A DNA stretch of 64,000 bases, taken from Maribacter sp. Lineage in GTDB: Bacteria > Bacteroidota > Bacteroidia > Flavobacteriales > Flavobacteriaceae. A program made the position numbers and the translations under genes. The stretch covers positions 91,356-155,355 of the forward strand of contig JAHENB010000001.1 in the NCBI GenBank assembly GCA_024643345.1. Direction: 5' to 3'. Shown here piece after piece: positions 24,428 through 34,342 of the stretch. The notes under the pieces were generated by a model that worked only from the letters and a program-made list of their open reading frames with translations, made no database searches and had not been told where the DNA came from. Each line of letters begins with the position of its first letter. Positions within the stretch are counted from its first letter, which is position 1.

Positions 24428-26884
24428 ATGCAGTATTTTGTAGATGTCATACTCCCCATTCCTTTAGAAAAACTATTTACTTACGCGGTATCCACTTCCC
24501 AAGCCGACCAATTATCGCCAGGAATGCGGGTTGCCGTACCCTTCGGGAAATCAAAAATCTATACGGCACTCATTGCTAAAATCCATACAACGGCTCCCGA
24601 TATCTATGAAGCCAAGGAAATACACCAGCTCCTTGATGTTGAACCGGTCGTGAACAATTTTCAGCTACAACTCTGGCAATGGATCGCCGATTATTATATG
24701 TGTACGGTAGGGGAGGTATTTCGCAGCGCCTTGCCCGGTGCTTTTTTATTGGAAAGCGAAACTTTGATCTTAAGAAATGACAAGATCGAAGTGGATGAGA
24801 ACGACCTTAAGGACGATGAATTCCTAATTTATGAGGCATTGCAGCACCAATCGATTTTAAAGGTGCAGGAAGTAAGTGCCATCATCGAGAGAAAAAACGT
24901 TTTACCTGTTTTGAACCGCCTCTTGAACAAAAACATCATCTTGCTCAAGGAAGAGATCCATGAGCAGTACAGGCCAAAATTGGTTCGGTACGTTCAGATG
25001 GGAAAGGCGTTTTCAACCGAGGCCCAATTGGAGGCCTTGCTGAAATCGCTGTCAAGGGCTCCAAAACAGAGTCAGGTGGTGCTATCGTGGTTTCAATTGA
25101 AAACGGTATCGACCAAGCCGATTAAGCTATCGGAGCTTGAAAAGTTAAGTGGGGTTTCTACAGCGGTGATCAAATCATTGATTGATAAAGGCATCTTGGA
25201 GGAGTTTCATCTTCAGACCGATCGCGTGAACTATGATGGGGATGGACCGCCCGATCACTTAAAAACATTGAACCAAGCCCAACAGAACGCACTGGAAATT
25301 ATTGAGGATTATTTTGCCCAGCATAAAGTTACCTTGTTGCACGGGGTCACTTCCTCTGGGAAAACCGAGGTATATGTTAAGCTTTTGGAGGCTTGCCTCG
25401 ATTCTGGCCGCCAGGCGCTATATCTACTGCCTGAAATTGCCCTGACCACCCAATTGATTTCCCGGTTACAGGCGTATTTTGGGGATAAAATATCAGTGTA
25501 CCACTCTAAATACAGTGTTCAGGAAAGGGTGGAAGTTTGGAACAACGTGCTCCACAAAAAAAGTAAGGCAAAGTTGATCATTGGGGCCCGTTCTGCCATG
25601 TTCTTGCCATTTTCGGAATTGGGCTTGATCATTGTGGATGAGGAACATGAAGGTTCGTTCAAACAATTTGACCCGGCCCCACGGTACCACGCACGTGACG
25701 CGGCCATTGTTTTGGGGAATATTCATCATGCTAATGTTCTTTTGGGTTCGGCCACGCCTAGTATTGAAAGTTTTTATAATGTACAAATCGCGAAATATGG
25801 CTATGCCCAGATCGAGAACCGATTCGGAAATGTATTAATGCCCGAAATGCAGTTGGTGGACATAAAGGAACAATCGAGGAAACGTAGGATGAACGGACAT
25901 TTCTCCGAGCGACTGCGTGACGAAATATCCGACGCCTTAAAGCTGGGGGAGCAAATTATTCTTTTCCAAAACCGTCGTGGGTATGCGCCAATTTTGGAGT
26001 GTAACACTTGTGGCCATGCCCCACAATGCCCCAATTGTGATGTGAGCCTTACCTATCACCAAGGTAAAAAGCAATTGAGGTGCCATTATTGCGGCCATCA
26101 CATGGCCTTGCCCGAAAGCTGCCCGGCCTGTGGAAGTGCAACACTCGATACCAAGGGATTTGGTACGGAACAAGTTGAAAAAGAGTTGGAAACCCTTTTC
26201 CCTGAAGCAAAAGTCGGCCGAATGGATTTGGATACCACGCGTGGTAAGCATGGTTATGAAAAAATCATAAACGCATTTGAACAACAGGAAACGGATATTT
26301 TAGTGGGCACACAAATGCTCACAAAAGGCCTCGATTTTCGCAATGTGGGCCTAGTAGGAATCATGAACGCTGATTCATTGCTGAATTTTCCGGATTACAG
26401 AGCCCATGAGCGATGTTTCCAGCTTTTGACACAAGTGGCCGGAAGGGCTGGCCGTACACAGAAAAGAGGTAAGGTCATCATACAAACCTATAACCCATAC
26501 CATCAGATTTTGCAACAGGTGACCAATCATGATTACGATGGGATGTACAAAGAGCAACTTTATGAGCGGGAACAGTTCCATTACCCCCCGACCAACAGGA
26601 TTATAAAAATCACTTTTAAACATAAGGAATTCAACCGATTGAACGAGGCTTCCGAATGGTTTGCCCAAGCGCTTCGTAATTTGTTGGGCAACTTGGTGTT
26701 AGGGCCCGAATATCCGCCAGTAGCCCGTATACGCAACCAATACTTGAAAAATGTCATCGTTAAAATTGGCCAAGATCAATCCGTGACCAAAACGAAAAAA
26801 GGAATCAAAAGAATCGAAAAATCCTTTAATGCCATTTCACAGTACCGCTCGGTCAGGGTCATTTATAATGTCGATCACGTATAG
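24428..26884 (+). CDS. priA: primosomal replication helicase
   Basis: PriA restarts stalled forks by recognising them and reloading the replicative helicase. The 818-residue protein has the N-terminal DNA-binding domain (about 1-110), Walker A GVTSSGKTEVY near 305-315, DEEHEGSFKQ near 401-410, the zinc-binding insert with eight cysteines in paired CxxC arrangement (CNTC, CPNC, CHYC, CPAC, near 525-575), and QVAGRAGR near 675. Length is above the roughly 730 of E. coli, normal for Bacteroidota. It is last in the nadC operon and is followed by a strong hairpin. Confidence 0.96.
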   Translation: MQYFVDVILPIPLEKLFTYAVSTSQADQLSPGMRVAVPFGKSKIYTALIAKIHTTAPDIYEAKEIHQLLDVEPVVNNFQLQLWQWIADYYMCTVGEVFRSALPGAFLLESETLILRNDKIEVDENDLKDDEFLIYEALQHQSILKVQEVSAIIERKNVLPVLNRLLNKNIILLKEEIHEQYRPKLVRYVQMGKAFSTEAQLEALLKSLSRAPKQSQVVLSWFQLKTVSTKPIKLSELEKLSGVSTAVIKSLIDKGILEEFHLQTDRVNYDGDGPPDHLKTLNQAQQNALEIIEDYFAQHKVTLLHGVTSSGKTEVYVKLLEACLDSGRQALYLLPEIALTTQLISRLQAYFGDKISVYHSKYSVQERVEVWNNVLHKKSKAKLIIGARSAMFLPFSELGLIIVDEEHEGSFKQFDPAPRYHARDAAIVLGNIHHANVLLGSATPSIESFYNVQIAKYGYAQIENRFGNVLMPEMQLVDIKEQSRKRRMNGHFSERLRDEISDALKLGEQIILFQNRRGYAPILECNTCGHAPQCPNCDVSLTYHQGKKQLRCHYCGHHMALPESCPACGSATLDTKGFGTEQVEKELETLFPEAKVGRMDLDTTRGKHGYEKIINAFEQQETDILVGTQMLTKGLDFRNVGLVGIMNADSLLNFPDYRAHERCFQLLTQVAGRAGRTQKRGKVIIQTYNPYHQILQQVTNHDYDGMYKEQLYEREQFHYPPTNRIIKITFKHKEFNRLNEASEWFAQALRNLLGNLVLGPEYPPVARIRNQYLKNVIVKIGQDQSVTKTKKGIKRIEKSFNAISQYRSVRVIYNVDHV

Positions 26885-26965
26885 GCCATATATTAGGAAC
26901 GCTTGTATCATAGATTTATAGGTGACCTAGGCGACAAACAGTCGATTTTGAATGGCTGAAAAACG

Positions 26966-27005
26966 AAAGACCGCAGTTTTCCATGGAAAACTGCGGTCTT
27001 TTTAA
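26966..27005. terminator. bidirectional intrinsic terminator after priA
   Basis: A perfect 36-bp palindrome at 26966-27001, centred on CCATGG, followed by further T on the plus strand. It lies between convergent priA and the LytTR regulator. Confidence 0.92.
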
Positions 27006-27022
27006 ATGACGTATGTAAATTT

Positions 27023-27715
27023 TTAGACGTTGCTCAGCGCTTCCGCCAATTCGGTCTTCTTATTCCTGCTCAGAGGTATCGATCGGCCACCGACTTCAAC
27101 ATTTTTACTATTGAATTTTTCGATCTTCTCCAAGTTGACAATATATGACTTATGGATTCTTAAAAATTTATCTTCCGGCAATTGATTCTCGAATGATTTC
27201 ATTGTTGATAAAATTACGATGTTGGCTTCATCGGTCACTAATTTTATGTAATCACCAAGGGCTTCTATCCATTTGATATCACTAAGGATGACCTTTCGCT
27301 TCTTCAGGTTGCTTTTTACGAAGATATGCTCCTCATCTTCGTTGACCTTGTTCATTTGCTCGTATTTGGCCACAGCACGTTTTACCGATGCATCAAAGCG
27401 GGCCATGGTAATGGGTTTGTGCAGATAATCGGTCACATCATAATCGAAAGCTTTAAGGGCGTAATCGGGCTTGCCGGTGATCAAGATTACTTGTGGACTG
27501 TTTTCTAGGGATTCAAGTAGGTCGAAACCACTAATAATGGGCATTTCAACATCCAGAAAAATAAGATCGATTTCATTGTTTTTGATACCGTTTTTGGCTT
27601 CGATCGCATTACTGTATTCGGCCACCATAGCTAGGTTTGGGTGGTTGTTCACCAGCTTCGCGACTGCCATTCGTTGCATTGACGAATCGTCTACGATTAT
27701 ACTTCTTAATTTCAT
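27023..27715 (-). CDS. LytTR family response regulator
   Basis: A 230-residue response regulator. Residues 1-120 are a receiver domain with phosphoacceptor Asp55 in FLDVEMP, the acidic pair near 9-10 and the conserved Lys near 99 (LHKPI). Residues about 140-230 are a LytTR DNA-binding domain, with WIEALGDYIKLV and FLRIHKSYIVNLEKI. The ATG at 27715 is the natural start (MKLRSIIVDD). No histidine kinase is adjacent, so it is an orphan here; in Bacteroidota its partner kinase is often of the YehU/LytS type elsewhere. Target genes unknown. Confidence 0.94.
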   Translation of the reverse strand: MKLRSIIVDDSSMQRMAVAKLVNNHPNLAMVAEYSNAIEAKNGIKNNEIDLIFLDVEMPIISGFDLLESLENSPQVILITGKPDYALKAFDYDVTDYLHKPITMARFDASVKRAVAKYEQMNKVNEDEEHIFVKSNLKKRKVILSDIKWIEALGDYIKLVTDEANIVILSTMKSFENQLPEDKFLRIHKSYIVNLEKIEKFNSKNVEVGGRSIPLSRNKKTELAEALSNV

Positions 27716-27895
27716 AAAAGGGTAGATTTGTGGGGTTAAATCATCGTCAAATTTCCGAAAAAGAACGAGCAACTGCAACAAAAGATGTAAACAATGCTTG
27801 GTTTTCTGTGTAGATGGCAATGAACATAAGTTTTGGTTTAGGTTAAGTTCGATTTTAAGATTATATGAAGCTATAACGAAGAATTTTCCGTTTTC

Positions 27896-27926
27896 TTGTG
27901 AATAGTCGTAAATATTCCTATTTTTG
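27896..27926 (+). promoter_or_regulatory. strong Bacteroidota-type promoter of the rpsF operon
   Basis: TTG at 27896-27898 and TATTTTTG at 27919-27926, with 20 bp between, match TTG-N17-23-TAnnTTTG exactly. It predicts a transcription start near 27933 and a leader of under 20 nt before rpsF. Confidence 0.68.
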
Positions 27927-27949
27927 CACTCCTAAAAATAAAATTTAAT

Positions 27950-28288
27950 ATGAACCATTACGAAACTGTTTTCATTTTGAATCCCGTTCTATCTGACGTT
28001 CAGATAGAGGAAACAGTTAAGAAATTCGAGGATTTCTTAATTAAGAATGGAGCCAAAATGGTCTCCAAAGAAAATTGGGGCCTAAAGAAATTGGCATACC
28101 CTATTCAGCACAAAAAAAGTGGTTTTTACCATCTGTTCGAATTTTCAGGTCCTGGCGAAGTCGTTGCTCCCTATGAGCAAGAGTTTCGAAGGGACGAGCG
28201 CATCATGCGCTTTCTTACCGTAAAATTGGATAAGCACGCCATTGCGTGGGCAGAAAAAAGAAGAACCAGGAATAAAGCTAAAGCATAA
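27950..28288 (+). CDS. rpsF: 30S ribosomal protein S6
   Basis: A 112-residue S6 protein. It opens MNHYETVFILNPVLSD and contains ENWGLKKLAYPI and EFRRDERIMRFLTVKL, the usual conserved segments, followed by a basic tail. It heads the rpsF-rpsR-rplI operon, which here lacks a single-strand-binding protein gene. The leader is too short for the S6:S18 autoregulatory hairpin known from some other phyla. Confidence 0.97.
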   Translation: MNHYETVFILNPVLSDVQIEETVKKFEDFLIKNGAKMVSKENWGLKKLAYPIQHKKSGFYHLFEFSGPGEVVAPYEQEFRRDERIMRFLTVKLDKHAIAWAEKRRTRNKAKA

Positions 28289-28291
28289 GGG

Positions 28292-28588
28292 ATGTCAACA
28301 ATAGAACAACAAGCAAAAGGAAAGAAAGACGGGGAAATAAGGTATTTGACCCCGTTGAACATTGAGACCAACACCAAAAAGAAGTACTGTCGTTTCAAAA
28401 AATCGGGTATCAAATACATCGATTACAAGGATGCGGATTTTTTGATCATGTTGGTCAACGAACAAGGAAAATTACTTCCAAGAAGACTTACAGGAACCTC
28501 ATTGAAATATCAAAGAAAAGTGGCACAGGCCGTTAAAAGGGCACGTCATTTGGCTTTAATGCCCTATGTTGGTGATTTACTTAAATAA
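28292..28588 (+). CDS. rpsR: 30S ribosomal protein S18
   Basis: A 98-residue S18 protein, which binds S6 on the platform of the small subunit. The conserved core [33 protein letters not shown] and [12 protein letters not shown] is intact. The first about 20 residues are an extra, lysine-rich stretch typical of flavobacterial S18. It begins 3 bp after rpsF and ends 12 bp before rplI. Confidence 0.97.
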   Translation: MSTIEQQAKGKKDGEIRYLTPLNIETNTKKKYCRFKKSGIKYIDYKDADFLIMLVNEQGKLLPRRLTGTSLKYQRKVAQAVKRARHLALMPYVGDLLK

Positions 28589-28600
28589 ATAAAAAACATC

Positions 28601-29050
28601 ATGGAACTTATATTAAAACAAGACGTAGAGCATTTGGGTTTTAAAGACGATGTGGTCAATGTAAAGAACGGTTACGGCAGAAACTTTCTAATTCCCCTAG
28701 GAATGGCGGCAATGGCAACCCCTTCTGCCAAAAAGGTCCTGGCCGAGAATTTGAAGCAACGCGCCCACAAAGAAAAGAAAATTGTGGATGCAGCCACCAA
28801 AATGGCCAATGCAATCAAGGAATTGGAAATCAAGATTACTGCCAAAACAGGAGCAGGGGATAAATTGTTCGGTTCTGTAACCAACGGCAATCTCGCTGAA
28901 GCACTACTTGCAGCTGGTCATGAAATTGACAAAAAGTTTATCAGTATTCAAGGTGGTGCCGTTAAGCGCACCGGTCCTTACAATGCACAGATCAGACTTC
29001 ACAGAGCGGTATTGGTCGATATGACTTTTGAGGTGGTGGCCGAAAAATAA
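28601..29050 (+). CDS. rplI: 50S ribosomal protein L9
   Basis: A 149-residue L9 protein. The N-terminal domain has VEHLGFKDDVVNVKNGYGRN FLIP-like residues with the L9 signature; a long helix (about 40-75) links to a C-terminal domain containing TGAGDKLFGSVTNGNLAEAL. Last gene of the operon, followed by an intrinsic terminator. Confidence 0.97.
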   Translation: MELILKQDVEHLGFKDDVVNVKNGYGRNFLIPLGMAAMATPSAKKVLAENLKQRAHKEKKIVDAATKMANAIKELEIKITAKTGAGDKLFGSVTNGNLAEALLAAGHEIDKKFISIQGGAVKRTGPYNAQIRLHRAVLVDMTFEVVAEK

Positions 29051-29080
29051 TTTAACTGCCAAAAAACATTTAAAAATTAA

Positions 29081-29110
29081 AAAGAGCTATGCGCGCATAG
29101 CTCTTTTTTT
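29081..29110 (+). terminator. intrinsic terminator of the rpsF-rpsR-rplI operon
   Basis: A perfect 26-bp palindrome at 29081-29106 (AAAGAGCTATGCG and its complement) followed by T up to 29110. Confidence 0.9.
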
Positions 29111-29154
29111 ATTTATCTTGTTACTCCTTTTAATCCCAGTAAACAGAGAACGTT

Positions 29155-32100
29155 ATGAAGAAATTTTCACCCTTGATATTGGCAATTCTAATGACCATCT
29201 CAATAGCGCATGCACAAACCACAACATCTAATATTAAGGGTGTTGTGCTAGAGGAAAACTCTGAACCATTATTGGGCGCAAATGTTGTCGCCGTCCATAC
29301 CCCCACGGGCACCAAATATGGAGCCATTACCAACGAGGATGGCCGATTCAATTTACTGAACCTGAGAGTCGGTGGCCCTTACGAGATCACCATATCTTAT
29401 GTAGGCTTTAAAACCGAAACACAGCAGGATGTTTTCTTAACACTGGGCAAGACGTTTAATATCGAAATTACCTTGGCATCTGAAGCACAAGCCTTGGAGG
29501 AGGTCGTAGTGACCTCCGATCGGGCAGGGACTTTTGGAAGTGATCGCACCGGCGCAGAGACCAGCGTTGGAAGAAGGGAGCTGACACGGTTACCAACAAT
29601 TTCAAGGTCGGCGAGCGATTTCATAAGATTGGACCCTTCGGCGTCATCGGGGGCATCAGGACTTTCTTTTGGAGGACGCAATGACCAGTACAACAACTTT
29701 TCACTCGATGGAGCCATCTTTAACAACCCCTTCGGTTTGGATGCGGCCACCCCTGGGGGTCAAACCAATGCGCAGCCGATTTCTTTGGACGCCATTGATC
29801 AAATCCAAATAACAACGGCCCCATACGATGTAACCCAATCTGGATTTACGGGCGCTTCGGTCAATGCCGTGACCAAAAGTGGAACGAATGAGTTCTATGG
29901 TACAGCCTATGGATTTTTTAGAAATGATGACCTTACAGGTGGTAAGATAAATGGCGATAAGGTATTTAAAACAGGTTTGGAACAAAAGCAATATGGTTTA
30001 AGTATTGGTGGGCCTATCGTAAAAAACAAACTATTTTTCTTTGTGAACTTTGAAAAAGATGATTTGACGGAGTTGGGAACAGATGGTTTCGTGCCCAATA
30101 CAGGTACTGGGGCCATTAATGAGTCAAGGGTAACACAATCCGATTTTCAATTGGTCGACAATTTGTTGCGACAAGTGATCATAGGGCAAGATGTACAAGG
30201 GAACAATCTTTTTTATAACCCTGGGCGATATGAGGGATTTAACTTTAACCAGGAATCCATCAAGGGAATTGTAAAACTCGATTGGAACATCAACGACAAT
30301 AACCGGCTGGCGATTATTTATAATTTCCTTGATGCCTCCAAAGGTAAACCAGCCAACAGAAATGCAATTGCCTTCCGTGGACCTAATACCCAAACATTGC
30401 AGTTCGAGAATGCAGGCTATGAAATAAATAATAAGATTCAATCCATTCAACTTGAATTGAATTCCACAGTGTCGGATGATGCCAGTAACAAATTGCAAAT
30501 AGGATATACCCATTTCGATGATTTCAGGAATCCATTCTCTAGTCCGGCACCCAGTATTCAGATTTTGGATGCTTCCGGCGCCTCAAGTTATATCATTGCA
30601 GGTCATGAACCGTTTTCCATCAATAATACTTTGGACCAAAAAGTATTTCAGATTACCGATAATTTAAATTTTTATGAAGGAGACCATACGTTCACGGTTG
30701 GTTTTTCATTTGAAAAATTTCAATTTGACAACTCCTTCAACCTTGGGGCCTATGGCGCTCAAGGGGTATTCTTCCCAACGACCACCATTGCCGATTTTCC
30801 TGCGTTCGCCAGTTCCGGTGCTTTACAACAGGCGTTCAATGATGCCATCGGTGCCCGCAATTCCTTAGAGGCCAATGGCGTTGGAGAACCAGGAGGCTGG
30901 GCCTTGGCCGAGACCAATGTAGGCCAACTCTCGTTCTATGTCCAGGATCAATGGGATGCGACCGAGAATTTCAAATTAACATATGGTGTTCGGTTCGATA
31001 GGCCCTTATATTTTGACACTGCAGAGAAAATAAGGGAAAATATTGAGCGTAAAGGAGGTGCTTCAGGTACTTATATTCCAACGATCGAATATTTTGATCC
31101 CGCCACCAATCAAGGTATATTCTTGGATTCTGAAAAATTGCCGAGTACCGATTGGTTGATTTCCCCCAGGATTGGTTTTAACTGGGATGTTAATAATGAC
31201 AGAACCACTCAAATAAGAGGAGGTTCGGGCTTGTTTACGGGTCGTTTCCCATTTGTATGGCTTGGAAATCAGGTGCAGGGCGTCGATTTCTTCTATTATC
31301 AATTGGTCGATCCCGATTTTCAATGGCCCCAGGTTTGGCGCACAAACATAGGTTTGGACAAGCGATTGGAAAATGGAGTGATCTTAACGGCTGACGTGGC
31401 CTATACGAAAGACGTGAACGCTGCACATGTGCAGAACTGGGGATTAAAAAACCCTTCTGCGATCCTGAACGATGTCGACAATAGGGCCGTTTACAGCGAT
31501 GCCGACAAATCTCAGATTTTTGGTGCCCCAACCAATGCCTTTGTGTTTACCAACTCCGATAAGGGCAGGATTTTTAATGCCTCGGTAAAAGCCCAAAAAA
31601 CATGGGAAAATGGCCTATATGCCCAATTGGCCTATAGTTTTTTAAATGCCAAGGAGGTGAATTCGATCGATGCTGAGATTACGGGCGATGCCTTTGCGGG
31701 AAACGCCGTCATCGGCAACGCCAATACTGATGTCCTTTCTTTTTCAAGATATGGAGACAACCACAGGATAATAGGGGTGATCTCCAAAGAATTCAAAACC
31801 GGAACGACCATTTCCACGTTTTTTGAATACGCCAAAAGTGGACGATACAACTATATCTATGGAGGCGACATCAACAATGATGGGTCCAGTATCAATGACT
31901 TGATTTATATCCCAACGGCCAGCGAAGTGGGCCAAATGAACTTTAGTGGTCCCGGACAGGCAGAGGCCTTTGAGGCCTTTATCCGACAAGACAACTACTT
32001 GAATGACAGACGCGGTGATTATGCGGAGCGTTACGGGGCGCTTGCGCCATGGAGGAGCAGCTGGGATGTTAAGGCTCTGCAGGACATCAATCTGAGCGAT

Positions 32101-32331
32101 AAGAATAAAATCCAATTAAGTATAGACGTACTGAACATTGGAAATATGATCAATTCTAATTGGGGCGTTGTGGAAGAACCTTCATTTGACCAATTATTAG
32201 GAGTCAGTGTAGACGATTCCAATACGCCAACCTATACCTTTGATCCCGACAGAAAGGAAACCTTTGCGGTCAATACCAGCGTGCTCTCACGATGGAGGGC
32301 CCAAATAGGAGTGCGTTATATCTTCAATTAA
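29155..32331 (+). CDS. TonB-dependent receptor, Oar-like
   Basis: A 1058-residue outer-membrane receptor. A signal peptide ends AHAQ (about 21); a carboxypeptidase-regulatory-like domain spans about 25-110 (VVLEENSEPLLGANVV, GRFNLLNLRVG, YEITISYVGFKTE); a plug domain spans about 120-240 with EEVVVTSDRAG, SASDFIRLDPS and FNNPF; the remaining 800 residues are a beta-barrel rich in aromatic strands, ending IGVRYIFN as outer-membrane proteins do. The layout matches Oar-type receptors, which in other species secrete or take up proteins and peptides. No SusD partner follows. The true substrate is unknown. Confidence 0.93.
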   Translation: MKKFSPLILAILMTISIAHAQTTTSNIKGVVLEENSEPLLGANVVAVHTPTGTKYGAITNEDGRFNLLNLRVGGPYEITISYVGFKTETQQDVFLTLGKTFNIEITLASEAQALEEVVVTSDRAGTFGSDRTGAETSVGRRELTRLPTISRSASDFIRLDPSASSGASGLSFGGRNDQYNNFSLDGAIFNNPFGLDAATPGGQTNAQPISLDAIDQIQITTAPYDVTQSGFTGASVNAVTKSGTNEFYGTAYGFFRNDDLTGGKINGDKVFKTGLEQKQYGLSIGGPIVKNKLFFFVNFEKDDLTELGTDGFVPNTGTGAINESRVTQSDFQLVDNLLRQVIIGQDVQGNNLFYNPGRYEGFNFNQESIKGIVKLDWNINDNNRLAIIYNFLDASKGKPANRNAIAFRGPNTQTLQFENAGYEINNKIQSIQLELNSTVSDDASNKLQIGYTHFDDFRNPFSSPAPSIQILDASGASSYIIAGHEPFSINNTLDQKVFQITDNLNFYEGDHTFTVGFSFEKFQFDNSFNLGAYGAQGVFFPTTTIADFPAFASSGALQQAFNDAIGARNSLEANGVGEPGGWALAETNVGQLSFYVQDQWDATENFKLTYGVRFDRPLYFDTAEKIRENIERKGGASGTYIPTIEYFDPATNQGIFLDSEKLPSTDWLISPRIGFNWDVNNDRTTQIRGGSGLFTGRFPFVWLGNQVQGVDFFYYQLVDPDFQWPQVWRTNIGLDKRLENGVILTADVAYTKDVNAAHVQNWGLKNPSAILNDVDNRAVYSDADKSQIFGAPTNAFVFTNSDKGRIFNASVKAQKTWENGLYAQLAYSFLNAKEVNSIDAEITGDAFAGNAVIGNANTDVLSFSRYGDNHRIIGVISKEFKTGTTISTFFEYAKSGRYNYIYGGDINNDGSSINDLIYIPTASEVGQMNFSGPGQAEAFEAFIRQDNYLNDRRGDYAERYGALAPWRSSWDVKALQDINLSDKNKIQLSIDVLNIGNMINSNWGVVEEPSFDQLLGVSVDDSNTPTYTFDPDRKETFAVNTSVLSRWRAQIGVRYIFN

Positions 32332-32394
32332 TTGATTATTGATCGATCGAATCTAAGAGCCGTATACATTGTGAGGCCTTGTTATTTATTATGA

Positions 32395-32865
32395 ATGAAG
32401 TATCGTAGACTTACCAAACAGCAGTTGGAAGAACTGCAGCAGGAATTCATAAATTTTTTGGCAACCCAATCGATAACCGGTGAGGAATGGCGGCTCATCA
32501 AAAGTCAAAAGCCGGAGGTGGCCGAGCAGGAACTTGACGTTTTCAGCGATTTGATTTGGGAAGGAGTACTGAGCAAGGTTCATTATCTTGAGAATCTTTC
32601 TGCCCAGCAAATGCATCTGTTCCATTGCACCAAAAAGCAAATGAAACTAATATCGGTCAAAGTTACTAATCCCAATATCGACCTGACCACCAAGACCGGA
32701 TTCGATTGGTTCAAGAAAAATTGGCAATCCGATTTCGTCGAATACCTTACCGCATCGAAAGCCTATACCTCAGAGCCAAATATCGATAAGTTTACCCTGA
32801 TAGAACAAGGTGCCGTCATTACAAAAGGGGAATTGTATTCTTGGTTTGATAATGTGATTGGATAA
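32395..32865 (+). CDS. conserved flavobacterial protein, probably DUF6495
   Basis: A 156-residue soluble protein. It opens MKYRRLTKQQLEELQQEF and contains TGEEWRLIK and FHCTKKQMKLISVK; there is no signal peptide or membrane span. It resembles the family labelled DUF6495, found beside hisS in flavobacteria; the label is from memory. An overlapping ATG four bases upstream is in another frame. Function unknown. Confidence 0.72.
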   Translation: MKYRRLTKQQLEELQQEFINFLATQSITGEEWRLIKSQKPEVAEQELDVFSDLIWEGVLSKVHYLENLSAQQMHLFHCTKKQMKLISVKVTNPNIDLTTKTGFDWFKKNWQSDFVEYLTASKAYTSEPNIDKFTLIEQGAVITKGELYSWFDNVIG

Positions 32866-32965
32866 GCCGATATTTGTTCTAGAATACCGGTTGCCCAGCA
32901 ACATAAATTTCATAATGTTGTGCCAAGGACCGGCCGACTTTAAAATAGCTTAAGACTCATAATAA

Positions 32966-34342
32966 ATGGCGCAAAAACCAAGTTTGCCAAAAGGTACCCG
33001 TGATTTTTCACCCACAGAGGTATTTAAACGCAATTATATCACCGAGGTGATTAAAAAACACTTTGAACGTTATGGATTTTTGCCCATTGAAACCCCCTCT
33101 TTCGAAAATTCCGAAACCTTATTGGGCAAGTATGGGGAAGAAGGGGACCGTTTGATATTCAGGATTTTAAACTCGGGCGATTTTATTGGTGCGGTCGATG
33201 AACAGACCTATCGATCAAAGGATGCTTCAGCACTCGCTGGGAAAATTTCAGAAAAGGCCCTCAGATACGATCTTACCGTTCCTTTTGCCCGCTATGTGGT
33301 GATGCACCGAAACGATATAGACTTTCCGTTCAAAAGGTATCAAATACAACCCGTTTGGCGGGCCGATAGGCCACAAAAAGGCCGTTTTCGTGAATTTTAT
33401 CAATGTGATGCCGATGTGGTCGGAGCGAATTCCCTGTTACAGGAAGTAGAACTTATACAGCTTTATGATACGGTTTTTACCGAATTGGGCCTGGCAGGGG
33501 TCCAAATCAAACTCAATAACCGAAAAGTACTTTCGGGTTTAGCTGAAATTATAGGGGCTAAGGATTTGTTGGTCGATTTTACGGTTGCACTGGATAAACT
33601 TGACAAAATTGGCGTGGAGGGCGTAAAGACCGAGATGTTGGCAAAGGGCATCCCGGCGTCGGCCATTGCATTGGCCAGTCCTTTGTTTTCGCTTCATGGA
33701 ACGAATATTGAACAATTGGAAGCCTTAAAATCACTCTTGAAGGAATCGGAAGAGGGCAGTAAAGGCATTGCGGAATTGGAATTCATCCGCTCAACCGTGG
33801 AAGCCCTGGGATTGAAATCGAGTCGACTAAGCATCGATGTGACCTTGGCCAGGGGGCTCAATTACTATACCGGGGCAATTTTTGAAGTAGCTTCCCCGGA
33901 GGAAGTGCAAATGGGTTCGATTGGCGGTGGAGGGCGATATGATGATTTAACCGGAATATTTGGAATGAAAGATGTTAGTGGTGTAGGGATTTCATTTGGG
34001 TTGGACCGAATTTACCTGGTCATGGAAGAGTTGGGCCTGTTTCCTGAATCATTGGAACGATCACTTGATGTTTTATGTGTGAATTTTGGCCCCAAAGAAG
34101 CGATAACCGCACTAAAATTGGTAAGTTTCCTAAGAAATGCGGCGATAAAAGCCGATTTGTACCCGACGGACGCCAAGATGCAAAAACAGTTGAAATATGC
34201 CCACAACAGGCAGGTGCCCTACGTGATCTTGATCGGTGAAGAGGAGTTGGAAAATAGGTCCTTTGTGGTCAAAAACATGAAAGCTGGCAGTCAAACCACC
34301 TACAGTTTGGACCGCCCGGAAGAATTTCTTCAATTATTGTAA
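32966..34342 (+). CDS. hisS: histidyl-tRNA synthetase
   Basis: Charges tRNA-His. The 458-residue class II synthetase has GTRDFSP at 9-15, motif 2 FREFYQCDADVVG near 142-154, the His-specific ARGLNYYTGAIFEV near 300-313, SIGGGGRYDDL near 318-328, and motif 3 VGISFGLDRIY near 342-352, then a C-terminal anticodon-binding domain (about 365-458). The 3' end overlaps the convergent NUDIX gene by 9 bp. Confidence 0.97.
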   Translation: MAQKPSLPKGTRDFSPTEVFKRNYITEVIKKHFERYGFLPIETPSFENSETLLGKYGEEGDRLIFRILNSGDFIGAVDEQTYRSKDASALAGKISEKALRYDLTVPFARYVVMHRNDIDFPFKRYQIQPVWRADRPQKGRFREFYQCDADVVGANSLLQEVELIQLYDTVFTELGLAGVQIKLNNRKVLSGLAEIIGAKDLLVDFTVALDKLDKIGVEGVKTEMLAKGIPASAIALASPLFSLHGTNIEQLEALKSLLKESEEGSKGIAELEFIRSTVEALGLKSSRLSIDVTLARGLNYYTGAIFEVASPEEVQMGSIGGGGRYDDLTGIFGMKDVSGVGISFGLDRIYLVMEELGLFPESLERSLDVLCVNFGPKEAITALKLVSFLRNAAIKADLYPTDAKMQKQLKYAHNRQVPYVILIGEEELENRSFVVKNMKAGSQTTYSLDRPEEFLQLL

